Shown here: piece after piece, positions 46,978 to 59,689 of the stretch
Position numbering within the stretch: the first letter of the stretch is position 1
Layout of the letters: the number at the start of each line of letters is the position of its first letter
Assembly: GCA_037043015.1 (NCBI GenBank)
Contig: CM073328.1
Span: 11,691,495 to 11,755,494, forward strand
DNA from: Bryum argenteum
Lineage: Eukaryota; Streptophyta; Bryopsida; Bryales; Bryaceae
Length of the DNA: 64,000 bases
Direction of reading: 5' to 3'
The notes under the pieces: model-generated
The model's input: only the letters and a program-made list of their open reading frames with translations
Database searches by the model: none
What the model was told of the DNA's origin: nothing
Program-made: the position numbers and the translations under genes

Positions 46978-47660
46978 TTTGGCATCAACAAGGGTAAACT
47001 GGTCTTCCTTCTCCACCAGCAGTATTTTGTCGATTTTTGACAGCGGATTCAATAGTCACCTGATTAAAATCAAGAGTGATCGGTGAATTATGAAACTTTT
47101 ATTAACTAGGAATATAGTATTGGTTGCAATTAGAAAGCCGGTGTTGTCAACCTTGGACAACCAAGCCCTATCCCCTCTATTATTCTGTACACATTTGTGT
47201 AACGATCGGACCTTAACCCCTAAAGATCCACGATGTTTTGGGAGCTTGAAATCCCAACACTGACCACTATGTACTAATGCGGGTACGTCCAAAAAATTTA
47301 GAAATTTTTGATAACTTCAACCGTAGGATCTTGAAGTAGACTACCATAGGTAGTAGTGTGAAAATTTATAACCGTTGGATCATCAGTGGATGTGAGATCA
47401 TAACATTTGAAGTTGACTATAAATTTTTTTGCCTTGACCGTAAAAGCCGAATCGGTGGCCGTGGTCGTTTAGGGGTTAAGTAGTAAGTTCTAAAATAAAT
47501 AAAATTTTATTTTTACATTATGAGTTGCTATAAAGTTGAAGTTTTAGTCAAACATGCAACATATCTTGCTTAGTAGTGGTAATTTGTGTTTTACCTTTGT
47601 AGTGCCAACTTTTAATGTAGCCTTCTCTGCCCTTGAATTCTGAAAAATGTAAAAATGAAG
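46978..47660 (-). pseudogene. Partner of the orphan exons, frame broken
   Basis: The last exon (about 47060-46960, after TTTTAATCAG) has lost 2 bp relative to unit A (CGATTTTT for CGAGATTTTT), which shifts its frame before the DQFTFADAKHE-type segment. The 48-bp exon near 47600-47645 has lost 3 bp. The intron between them holds the TTAA element 47217-47475. Confidence 0.3.
47217..47475. mobile_element. 259-bp TTAA-flanked MITE with clean empty site in unit A
   Basis: It is bordered by TTAA at 47213-47216 and 47476-47479. Termini are CCCCTAAAGATCCACG and, from the right, CCCCTAAACGACCACG. Unit A reads CAGACCTTAAGTAGTAAG at 13841-13858, exactly the sequence expected before insertion, so the target duplication is TTAA. 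Confidence 0.85.
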
Positions 47661-48450
47661 AATATACTACAGCAGTGATAAAGTGTGTGTCAATATAAAG
47701 ATATACACATAGTACTAGAGGTCAAGTAGAGCCACAAGAGAAAGAGCGTCAACATTGCAAGAGAGGTAAGATGAACAACAACTCTACCTCCTAAACCCCA
47801 ACGAGTTTCAAATCGATAGCAAACCCCCAAGCCTATATATTGCGTTGAAATTTCAAAAGAAAGTGAAAGCAAAGTCGCTAGAACCTAAATGCCTGGGAGG
47901 GTTGATCTTCAATCACGGGCCATGTTTGACAACATCCTCATCTGCATCGAGCAATTGTGTGCCCATGGTTGCAGGGCGTTGTTGTTGCGGAGCGAGTTGT
48001 CGTTAGCCTCCAAGTAATCCTTCCGCTACATTGTCTGAGTTGTTCACCGACGTTACCGCATCCGCATCCATCACAAGCATCCTTTGACGCATCTATCACA
48101 AGCCAAGCGGATAAGGTGTCTACGTTTAGCTCCTTAGGGTTATTTGTTAATTTAGCCCTTCTAATTTAGCGAAAGAAAACTTACCACTCGATTTATAATG
48201 TCTTCTTTTCATCTAGGCTTGTAGACCATAAATAGAAATATTGACATCTATAGGTTTATTCCAACTGAGGTCCATCTATAAAATGAACTTGTAAATATAT
48301 ATATTTTCTTGCAGCCCTAATTGGCCTTCAAAGCTAAATTCTGCAATAAAAAATTCGTAATTTGGAATCTGACTTTTCAAATTCTTACACACCTTGAATA
48401 GTATGAAGGAAGCACATAGTAAATATCTTAGGCAAAAATATTAATTTTAA

Positions 48451-49379
48451 CCCCTAAACTACCAAGGCCTCCGATTAGGAGATTTGCGATTTGGGGCAGC
48501 CTAAGTGAAGATGTTAAAAGTGATATTTTTGCCTAAGATTTATACTCGATGTTCCCTATACTACAAGGTGTATGTGAAAAAATTTGCAAATTCAAACTCC
48601 ACCTATGGAGTTCTTAAACGCAAATTTTAGTTTTCAGCCTTAAGGCGGGCAAAAAAAACTTTTTATTTTTACCTTTTTTTTAAAAATTATTTTTTTAAAA
48701 ATCTTTTCTTGATTGACTTTGTACTTAGGTTTCCAAGTGACCCAAGTTGAAAATTTTACCAATCCTACAAGGGCACCCTTCAAAAATTACAAGAGCTAGA
48801 TTCAAAGTTTTCTTTGATATTACAATGTTTTCTTTCAAAATTTGCCAAAATTTGAAAATTTGGAATTTTTTGAATTTCTTTTTTCTTGAAATTTAAAAAC
48901 TCAAGAAGGTATATACTCGCCGTTTATTTTTCCCCTAAACCATATAGAATCAACGTGGTGCATGTTTTACCAAATCCTTGATTTCTACCTTCTTCTGGTA
49001 AATAAATTGCATCAAGGTTTAAAAAGCAAAATGATCGTCTAAACTTTTGCATGGGCATGCCCAACTTAGTTATATACATGGAAAAAAAATATGAGCTACA
49101 TGTTTAAGGTAATAAGCATCACGTTTTCCTTTGTACAAAGTGGACTATGTTTGCTGAAAAAAAGATTGCATCATCTTTGAATGTTACGATCTTACAAGTG
49201 GCTACGATCCAACGGTTCAAATTTCAACCACTATTCTAATAATAGTTCTCTTCAAGATCATATGGTTGAAAGTCTCAAAAAAGTGTAAAAAAATATTCTC
49301 ACACTCCAAAGTTTACAAGGTGGTATGAAATTGCAATTTTGAAGTTTGGACCTCACAAAACACCATGGTCGTTTAGAGG
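48451..49379. mobile_element. 929-bp TTAA-flanked element with empty site in unit A
   Basis: TTAA flanks lie at 48447-48450 and 49380-49383. Termini are CCCCTAAACTACCAAGG and, from the right, CCTCTAAACGACCATGG. Unit A has AATTTTAAACCCTTCATC at 17871-17888 without the insert. The interior is AT-rich and non-coding, with GGCGGGCAAAAAAAAC-type sequence. Confidence 0.8.
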
Positions 49380-49571
49380 TTAACCCCTTCATCTAGGCTG
49401 CATTAAATCCCAAAAACCACTTTCAACATCCTTGGTCCTTTAAGGGTTAAATTTCCCACTTCCACCAATTACAACTTTATTCAATTGTGTGAGTTGTACC
49501 GCCATTTTACAAAATTCACAAACTTTTGAGATTCCTAGTCATAACTAAAAGGAAAATGAAAATCAATGTAA

Positions 49572-50518
49572 CCACCAAACGTCCTTGATTTCAAAATTTG
49601 ACAATTTGAATGAAGGATAGATACTTTGAAGAGCCATAACTTCTTCATCTCGAGTCTTTTTTTGACTAAATCACTTGGTTTGAATCTCAAATCAAGTCTA
49701 CCTTGTTTGGTGAATATATTAAACCTATAAAATTAAGCATGAATTAATGGCATGCATTTAAGTAAACGCTACTTTTGTTTTTGTATTTTCAAACAAGGTT
49801 AAGATTTATCAGTGCAAGCTAATTATGTGAAAGAAAGAATAGTTTTCTAGGAATTTTTCTTCATAATCATGATCTTAAGATGAACTCTAAAAACTTTCTA
49901 GTTGGAAGATTTATGATCCAAATACTTTTGGTATATGATTTGGAATGATGTTTACAGAATGAGAAGAGTGAAAAATGGGATTATTTTTAAAAAGCTATAT
50001 CTCATTCATCCACAGTTGGTTTTTTACTTTATTTTTGAGGTTGGAAATCAATAGTCTAGTTTTAGTGGTAGAAACCTTTACAAGATTGAAGATGTTTTGA
50101 GTGCAAAGGGTATAGATCTTAACTAATTTTCCTTTGTAAATTTTTTGGCAGTTTTTACTATTACAAGGCTATTATTTTGAGACAAGATGTTTGTTGGTGT
50201 AGCCTATCAGTACAAGAGTGTTATTTGCATGAACATGAGCAACTTTCTAGATGGTGATCTTTTCTATCGTAGTAGCGTTGGTAAAATTTCCACTCCTAGC
50301 CAAAAAAAATTGAATTTATTTTACTATTTTGCTTACTAATATGTTTCGATCATGCATTCTATAAGGCCTCATAAGTCAAATTTTGGTCCACATGACCTAC
50401 AACAACTCCAATACAACTATGTTTAGTTAAGATCTTGATAGTTGATCTTCAGTTTCATCTATACCACTTACATTGAAACTGTGATTTTTAGCCAAAAATA
50501 CCTAATAACGTATAGGGG
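49572..50518 (-). mobile_element. TTAA-family element, unit B, reverse orientation
   Basis: Partner of 18066-19011, with right terminus TATAGGGG and then TTAA (50519-50522) and left terminus CCACCAAACGTCC. It predates the duplication. No gene is seen between 50523 and 51153. Confidence 0.6.
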
Positions 50519-53220
50519 TTAAATATGTACTGGGAAGTAGGTTTGCAATAAGAATTTATCAAATTTTAATTTAAGTAAATTCATAAAATTCTTGAATGTA
50601 AGTAAAAGCTAACAACACTAGCTAAAATATGAGGTTAAAAGCTTCCAAATATTGAAAAATGACAGATAAAGATTTTCATAATATTATAAGAATACCTAAA
50701 TAATACATTTGTTGAACTTCAAACATGGCCAAATTATGTGAGATATTATACATGAATGCATTGTGGAATCCAAGAACAATTTAACTCCATAAGATATAAC
50801 CCGTAGAAAGAGAACAACTCACAACATTTTCATTTGCAATTCTTCTACACCAAATATTCTTGAGAAAATTCTTCAACTCATCCAATACCTTACAATTCAT
50901 AAAGCATAGATCCTATAACTTAGAAGATGGCGAACACTCTCGAGAGGATCTCAAATTGCCATATAAATAAGATTCAACAACCAAACCTCCTTAAAATACC
51001 CAAAGAAGGTTAGAAAGCATTTGAAGATGCTAACAAATTTGTAAAACCATTTTCTACCCTACGAAAGAATATGCCACATAAAATATAAATTATCGTCTAC
51101 AAACTTCAAAGATGGCGAGACATCTCGGGAAGACCTCGTATAATAGTCAAACTCTAATTCAATAACCGCAAAAAAGAAAGATGTCCCTTTCTTTTTCTTT
51201 CACTCAACCAAAGGGGCCTTTGAATATGATCACAACCATTAATACGCATCTCCTCTAACTTGGTCAACCAACTGAATGATTCTGGAAACCCTACCAAATT
51301 CTCACAGTATGCAAAATCCACCTCCTTCAAGCGTGAAAGATGGCCAAAACCCTCCGGAAGATTTCGAATTGCTGAAAAACTAACATCTAAGAACCAAAGC
51401 TTCTTAAGAGCACCAAATGTAGATGGGAGCCTTTCAAACTGCTCACAACCATACATTTCCAACTTCTCTAAGTTGGACAAGCAACCGAATGATTCTGGAA
51501 ACCCTACCAAATTCTTGCATAGTGAAAAATTCACCTCCTTCAAGCTTAAAAGATCCCCACACTTCTCCGGAAGATCTCGAATAGCTGAAGAACTAATATC
51601 TAAGAACCAAAGCTTCTTAAGATCACCAAATGAAGATGGGAGCCTTTCGAACCGCTCGCACCCGCGCATTTCCAACCTCTCCAAGTTGGACAAGCAACCA
51701 AATGATTCTGGAAAGCTTACCAAATTCTTGCAGTCTGAAAAATCCACCTCCTTCAAGTTTGAGAGGTGGCCAAAATCATCCGGAAGCACCCGAATTGGTG
51801 AAGAACTAAGACGTAAGAACCAAAGCTTCTTAAGATCACCAAATGAAGATGGGAGCCTTTCAAATAGGTCACAACCGCGCATTTCCAACTTCTCTAAGTT
51901 GGACAAGCAACCAAATGATTCTGGAAACCCTACCAAATTCTTGCATAGTGAAAAATCCACCTCCTTCAGGCGTGAAAGATGGCCAAAATCCTCCGGAAGA
52001 TCCCGAATTGCTGAAGACCTAAAATCTAAGGACCAAAGCTTCTCAAGAGCACCAAAAGTAGATGGGAGCCTTTCTAACAGGTCACAACCACGCATTTCCA
52101 ACTTCTCCAGGTTGGACAAGCAACCAAATGATTCTAGAAACCCTACCAAATTCTTGCAGTTTGAAAAATACACAACCCTCAAGCTTGAGAGACGGCCAAA
52201 CTTCTCCGGAAGTTCTCGAATTCCTGAAGAACTAAGATTTAAGAACGAAAGCTTCTTAAGTTTACCAAATGAAGATGGGAGCCTTTTAAGCTGCTCACAA
52301 TCATGCATATCCAACGTCTTCAAGTTTCTCAAGCAACCGAATGATTCTGGAAAGCTTACCAAACTCTTGCAGTCTGAAAAATCCACCTGCTTCAAGCTTG
52401 AGAGACGGCCAAAATCCTCTGGAAGATCCCGAATTGCTGAAGACCTAAAATCTAAGAACGAAAGCTTCTTAAGATCACCAAATGAAGATGGGAGCCTTTC
52501 AAAAAGATCACAGCCGCGCATTTCCAACTTCTCCAAGTTGGACAAGCAACCAAATGATTCAGGAAACCCTACCAAATTCTTGCATAGTGAAAAATACACA
52601 ACTCTCAAGCTTGAGAGAGGGCCAAACTTCTCCGGTAGTTCTCGGATTCCTGAAGAACTAAGATGTAAGGACAAAAGCTTCTTAAGTTCACCAAATGAAG
52701 ATGAGAGCCTTTCCAACTGCTCACAACCGCGCATATCCAACGTCTTCAAGTTGGACAAGCAACGAAATGATTTTGGAAAGCCTACCAAATTCTTGCAGTC
52801 TGAAAAATCCACCTCCTTCAAGCTTGAGAGATGGCCAAAATCTTCCGGAAGATCTCGAATTGCTGAAGAAGTAAGCTGAAAGAACCAAAGCTTTTTAAGA
52901 TCACCAAATGAAGATGGGAGGCTTTCAAGTAGGTTACAACCGCGCAATCTCAACTTCTCTAAGTTGGACAAGCAACCAAATGATTCTGGAAACCCTACCA
53001 AATTCTTGCAGTTTGAAAAACCACCTCTTTCAAGCTTGGGAGATGGCCAAAATCCTCGGGAAGATCTCGAATTGCTGAAGACCTAAAATCTAAGAACCAA
53101 AGCTTCTCAAGAGCACCAAAAGTAGATGAAAGCCTTTCAAACTGCTTACAACCATACATTTCCAACTTCTCCAGGTTGGATAAGCAACCAAATGATTCTG
53201 GAAACCCTACCAAACTCTTG

Positions 53221-55155
53221 CACTCTGAAAAATCCACCTCCTTCAAGCTTGAGAGATGGCCAAACTTCTTCGGAAGTTCTCGAATTGCTGAAGAACTAAG
53301 ATTAAAGAACCAAAGCTTCTTAAGATCACCAAATGAAGATGGGAGCCTTTCAAACTGGTCACAACCGCGCATTTCCAACTTCTCCAAGTTGGACAAGCAA
53401 CCAAATGATTCTGGAAACCCCACCAAATTCTTGCAAAGTGAAAAATTCACCTCCTTCAAGCTTGAAAGATCCCCACACTTCTCCGGAAGATCTCGAATAG
53501 CTGAAGAACTAATATCTAAGAACCAAAGCTTCTTAAGATCACCAAATGAAGATGGAAGCCTTTTGAACTGGTCACAACCGCGCATTTCCAACTTCTCCAA
53601 GTTGGACAAGCAACCAAATGATTCTGGAAAGCTTACCAAATTCTTGCAGTCTGAAAAATCCACCTCCTTTAAGCTTGAGAGATGGCCAAAATCTTCCGAA
53701 AGATCTCCAATTCCAGAAGAAGTAAGACGTAAGAACCAAAGCTTCTTAAGATCACCAAATGAAGATGGAAGCCTTTCAAACTTCTTACAATTATATATAC
53801 TCAAGTTCTCCAAGTTTGTCAAGCAACCAAATGATTCTGGAAAGCCTACCAAACTCTTGCACTCTGAAAAATCCACCTCCTTCACGCTTGAGAGATGGCC
53901 AAAATCCTCCGGAAGATCCCGAATTGCTGAAGACCTAAAATCTAAGAACGAAAGCTTCTTAAGATCACCAAATGAAGATGGGAGCCTTTCAAACTGCTCA
54001 CAACCGCGCATTTCCAACTTCTCCAAGTTGGACAAGCAACCAAATGAGTCTGGAAACCCTACCAAATTCTTGCATAGTGAAAAATCCACCTCTTTCAAGC
54101 TTGAGAGATGGCCAAAATCCTTCGGAAGATTCCGAATTGCTGAAGACCTAAAATCTAAGAACCAAAGCTTCTCAAGAGCACCGCAAGTAGATGGGAGCCT
54201 TTGTAACAGGTCACAACCACGAATTTCCAACTTCTCCAGGTTGGACAAGCAACCAAATGATTCTGGAAACCCTACCAAATTCTTGCAGTTTGAAAAATAC
54301 ACAACTCTCAAGCTTGAGAGACGGCCAAACTTCTCCGGAAGTTCTCGAATTCCTGAGGAACTAAGACGTAAAAACGAAAGCTTCTTAAGATCACCAAATG
54401 AAGATGGGAGCCTTTCAAACTGCTCACAACCATACATTTTCAACTTCTCCAAGTTTGTCAAGCAACCAAATGATTCTGGAAAGCCTACCAAACTCTTGCA
54501 CTCTGAAAAATCCACCTCCTTCAAGCTTGAGAGATGGCCAAACTTCTTCGGAAGTTCTCGAATTGCTGAAGAACTAAGATTAAAGAACCAAAGCTTCTTA
54601 AGATCACCAAATGAAGATGGGAGCCTTTCAAACTGGTCACAACCGCGCATTTCCAACTTCTCCAAGTTGGACAAGCAACCAAATGATTCTGGAAACCCCA
54701 CCAAATTCTTGCAAAGTGAAAAATTCACCTCCTTCAAGCTTGAAAGATCCCCACACTTCTCCGGAAGATCTCGAATAGCTGAAGAACTAATATCTAAGAA
54801 CCAAAGCTTCTTAAGATCACCAAATGAAGATGGAAGCCTTTTGAACTGGTCACAACCGCGCATTTCCAACTTCTCCAAGTTGGACAAGCAACCAAATGAT
54901 TCTGGAAAGCTTACCAAATTCTTGCAGTCTGAAAAATCCACCTCCTTTAAGCTTGAGAGATGGCCAAAATCTTCCGAAAGATCTCCAATTCCAGAAGAAG
55001 TAAGACGTAAGAACCAAAGCTTCTTAAGATCACCAAATGAAGATGGAAGCCTTTCAAACTTCTTACAATTATATATACTCAAGTTCTCCAAGTTTGTCAA
55101 GCAACCAAATGATTCTGGAAAGCCTACCAAACTCTTGCATAGTGAAAAATTCACC
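53221..55155 (-). repeat. 1278-bp internal duplication within the TNL-B LRR array
   Basis: Segment 53221-53870 recurs almost unchanged 1278 bp higher, at 54499-55150. 1278 bp is exactly six 213-bp LRR modules. Modules carrying NLSIYNCKKFERL, DISSSAIRDLPEKCG and FNLSSSAIRELPKKFG appear twice in the same order. The near identity indicates a recent unequal exchange. Confidence 0.8.
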
Positions 55156-56703
55156 TCCTTCAAGCTTGAGAGATGGCCAAAATCCTTCGGAAGATCTCGA
55201 ATTGCGGAAGAAGTAAGACGTAAGTACCAAAGCTTCTTAAGGTCACCAAATGAAAATGGGAGCCGTTTAAATCGCCAACAACCATGCATGTCCAACTTTT
55301 CCAAGTTGGACAAGCCACCAAATGTTTCAGGAAACTTTCCCAATGCCTCGCAACCTACGAGATATAATTCTTTCAACCTCAAGAGATTGCCAAAGCTATG
55401 AGGTAATTCTGAAAATTGTGTGTTTGATAGATTGATAACTTTCAACATTCTCATGTTGAACATGTCCACAGAATATGTTAGTCTTTCGCAGCCAGATAAT
55501 ATAAGTGTTTCTAGACCAGGAAGTTCTAGTAGGCCATCTGGTAATGATGTCAAGGATAGACATCCATCAAGATCCATATGCTTTAATTTTCTACAGCATA
55601 GAATCCCATTTGATATCGATTCAAGCCTTGAACATTTTTTCAAGAGCAATATTCTTAATTCCTCCAAAGAATTCTGTAAAAGAATTAACTCACATCAGAG
55701 AGAGATTAATATTACATTTAACTACTGCCGCACTTCAAAAATTGGAGGCTCTATCGCATGGTTTTGTGAACAAGATGTGAACTAGGTACGAAGCCAAAAA
55801 TTTGAAATATAACTAAGAATAAAAAGATACTTGAAGCCCTTGGAATAAATTTTTAATTGCCACTTAACCATTTCACAAAATAAAACTATCCAGAACATGT
55901 ATTCTTCTAGAATACCCGAATGAGTCCACAATGACCATGGCACATCAAGTAAGTATATTATAAATCAATATCCAAGGACATAAAATCAAAACAAAAACAA
56001 TTAGTCTTCTATAAAATAAAATTTTATATTTAATGACAACGATTATTATCAAGTCTTGTATGAGCAAAATTTCTTGATGACTCTATTTTAGCTATATGAT
56101 TTTGAGCATTATTCTTTTGGAAGTAGAGAAATCTTACCTCATGCATAGTTTCTGCTGGCCAAATGTGGGTGAGAGCACTGCTCCATGATAGGTCTAATAC
56201 AACTAGGCTCCCAAATTGCAAAGCTGTTGGCAATTGGTCATAAGGAAAGTTTCTCCATTGTAACCATCTTAAGTTATTTAAACAACCCGAGAATTCACCT
56301 TCCCACACACAATCACCAAGGAAGAGATATCTTAACTCCTTCAAGTTTTCGAATAAATTTGCTTTGAGAATTTTTGAAGGTTGTACTCCAACAAGTGATA
56401 GCGCTATGACTCCTTCACCCTACACACCAAATTCAAAATTTTGTCAAAAAGAGACTATCAACATACTTTAGACATCCTACGTTACTACTTCCTTGACTTT
56501 CCGCAAGTGTAGAGCTTAAGAAGTCTTTGATTAAATAAAATCATAGTAAATAACAAGTTACTTTCTTCACAATAGTATTGTGAGTAAGAACATTAAGTAC
56601 TTATAATGACAAACTACACTCACTTGTCCTGATTGGAGAGTTCGTTCTCCTTCAAGGGAGTTCCATACACGACTTGGCCTTCTAGACGTTGCAATTGAAT
56701 CAT

Positions 56704-57019
56704 CAATAACGATATTCCGCCCCATGTCTCGCAATAAATCGTGAATACTTAGATGACCCCCACCATCAATTTTGACCATACACCTGTTTATCAATATAAT
56801 TAACTCATTTTCTGGCTCAGGATAGCCAACTGACTTCCACACTTCCAATGCTATGTTTTTTCAATAACGATATTCCGCCCCATGTCTCGCAATAGGTCGT
56901 GAATACTAAGTAGACCCTCACCATCAATTTTGATCATACACCTGTTTATCAATGTACTTAATTGAATTTCTGGCTCAATATAGCCAATTGATTTCCACAC
57001 TTCCAATGCTATGTACTTG
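56704..57019 (-). repeat. 158-bp diverged tandem duplication in the TNL-B NB-ARC exon
   Basis: The two copies are directly adjacent but differ at roughly 20 positions, whereas simple recent tandem copies would be nearly identical. Each encodes the EVWKS-GY-EPE...LINRCM-KIDG-G-LSIHDLLRDMGRNIV segment. Because 158 is not a multiple of three, the second copy is out of frame. Confidence 0.85.
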
Positions 57020-59689
57020 GGATGGCCAAGCATACAACAAGCTATATCCAAGAACATTTGTTTCAATCTATTACTCTTCAAACCATCATAGCTAAACTGG
57101 AGATTGCTCATAATATCTTCGTGAGTTTGAAGTGCAAATTTTGCTTTGGTCCAACATTCTTCCACTTCTCTATTCTCCCACATATATCCACCCATAACTT
57201 CTACTGCAAGTGGAACTCCTTTGCAAGCCCTTACAATGTCTTCCACATCGTGATGTAAAGCATTATCAATTTCAAGCAAGCACTTTTTATGAAAAGCATG
57301 CCAAATAAATAGCTCAAGAGACTCCTCATATCTTAGCTCTGGCATAAGATAGAGGTGTTGTTGTAGCTCTGGTAAATTGCGCATAATCCTTCGCAGCAAA
57401 CTACAATCTCGAGAAGTGATTACAACTCGACTTCCTGACATGAGATTCTCAAGATTGGGTAGCAGCTCACCAAATTGTTTTACATCTTTGATATCATCAA
57501 CTACCAAAAACACTTTTTTCTTCATTATCATCTCAAAAAAGTACTCTCGTCGCTTTTTCAAGCTTTTCAAATCAACATGTAATAATCCTGACACCATCTC
57601 CATTTGCAAATTCTCCATTTCCTTTCCTTCATATTGCTTCACATCCTTTAGAAAGAAGTGATGCTTAAAGCTTGCACGTTCACGATAGTACAATTCACTT
57701 GCTAGCGTCGTTTTTCCAATTCCACCCATGCCATAGATGCCAATTGCTCCAGGATACTCTCCCATTGCATGTAATTTCTCTGATAAAAATTTCAGCTGTT
57801 CACTTACACCCACTCGATGCTCAGAAAAAGGTGATCCCGCATGCGAAGGTAAAACACTAAGAATTCGAGCGACAACTTCCTCCTTCAACTTGTCAATATC
57901 ACTGCAATGACCAATATATTTACAACTTCTATTAGCATAGAAAAGTACTAATATGGGTTGATTCATCATCATAGAAATTATTGAATGCCTACATTCTTCT
58001 TATCATGCAAGAGTTGTATCCACATGCAAGCTCAGGTGCTAGATAGTCTTACTCTGTATGTTCTCTATGCTTGAATCCTGTGATTGCAGCTGCCTCATTG
58101 AGGGCGCTTTGCCATCTCTTCACATTTTCTTCCAATCCTCTTTCCAAGTGTTTCTTAAAGGCTTCAGCATATGGTCCTTCACTCGTCCGTCGTAGATTCT
58201 CAGGTTCCACATTGTAGAATACTACAATTATTGGCTTCTTGCTTGACAACATGTCACATAATTCATCAAGACAATACTTGGACTCTGCATATCTTGGAGA
58301 GAATATTGCAACATGCACAAGAGCTCCACTTAGAGCGTCATTAATGGATGTGAAAGCTTTTTCTCCTTTCACAAGTGACTCAACATCCAAAAATGGCTCA
58401 CAACCAACATGTTGCAATGCATTGTGCAATATTATTCCAAAGGTTATCTTAGTATCTGGCCCCCGGTGATTCAAGAACACATCAAATTTTGTATCCTTTT
58501 TTGTACTTTCACTTAAATCACTTGGGCCGCCTTCCATTTCATCACACGCACCCTTTCTTGACCGAAACCTACAATCAATCAAGTACTTCAATTCAACTCA
58601 TTGGATGATATGTACTGTATGATGTAGAATAGCAATAAAGTCTCAAAAACATCTGTTTCAAGAACAATACAAGATCCTAAAATTGTGATGCCGAAAAGTA
58701 GGAATATGAGAAAATGAAGTACTTTGCAATCAAATATTATTATGATTTACATTATAAGTTTTGAATAATGTCTTAAAAACATAATTACATGTTAAGATAA
58801 TGGCTTACAAAATCACAAAGCTTGAGCGAATCCAATGTGCTCCCCTACATCATATCTTCACAACACAAGCCTTTCTGCATATTTATAAATGTTGGACTAA
58901 ATAGTTTGCTCTTCTCAAAGTGTATCAATAAAGCTTTTACAGCTCAATATGGTATGTAAGAAAGTTCAAATTACAATTACCAAATGTGTAGAATGTTTAA
59001 GTGTTCAAATCATGCTTATCCAAACTAAAAATGCACAATCCACATGTAGGAAGGGTTGACCTCAAAAATCCTCAAATTCAATCAACTATATACTTCTCAC
59101 AGTCGTTGTTTTGCGATACAAGCCCACATAATTATTCCACATAGCGATGGAGAAAAACCAACTACTTTTAAACACTCTCTTTGATTGCAAAGGACTTTCT
59201 ACTTTATTCAATAAAATCAATAGTTGATTCTTTATTTCTAATTCACCATCACAATTACAACAAGTGGAGTAATCAACAAACGGTAACATCACTTCTCCTT
59301 TCAAGTTTACAAAATTCATCATACCATCTTAATTTGTCAACCCAAGTAAATATGTGTCACCATCTAGTATACTCTCAAATCTTTCAATAGAGTGTTGTAT
59401 AGTACCATCTCAACTCGAGACACTATAAATGAACACATCTTACCTCAACCACCAAAAGACAGCACCCACCAGCAACACAAAACCGCCAGCTTCCAACCTC
59501 ATTCTTGCCAATTTAGAACGCAACAATCTATATTCCCGAAAATTGCAAGGTGATCTCCTCAAACTTGAAACACCGTCATCCAAAGACGGAAAACTCCGCG
59601 GTCACCTACCGCTCCCAAGCTCGACTCTACATCACAAGTAGGCGTCAGATATGTTTTGGGTCGTTCCAAACATTTGTCAGTGGCATACT

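Larger units (their letters stand above)
51154..59502 (-). pseudogene. TIR-NB-LRR gene, copy B, broken by two frame lesions (TNL-B)
   Basis: The exon layout matches TNL-A: 59502-59444 (hydrophobic N-terminus), 58568-58053 (TIR), an NB-ARC exon 57901-56623, 56419-56138, and an LRR exon 55673-51154. The P-loop, kinase-2, GSRVVITSRD and CKGVPLAVEV motifs are intact. A 158-bp partial duplication (56704-56861 versus 56862-57019) covers the MHD region and shifts the frame, so translation stops at 56851-56853. The product would be a 541-aa TIR-NB protein without LRR. A second lesion, loss of one base near 53022, splits the LRR exon. Counting both parts, the LRR holds about 19 full 71-aa modules against seven in copy A. 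A truncated TIR-NB protein could still act, since such TN proteins exist in plants, but full-length function is lost. Confidence 0.85.

Noticed and set aside
56567-56848. Independent short gene downstream of the TNL-B NB-ARC
   Set aside because: It is the second half of the 158-bp duplication plus the normal end of the NB-ARC exon in a shifted frame.
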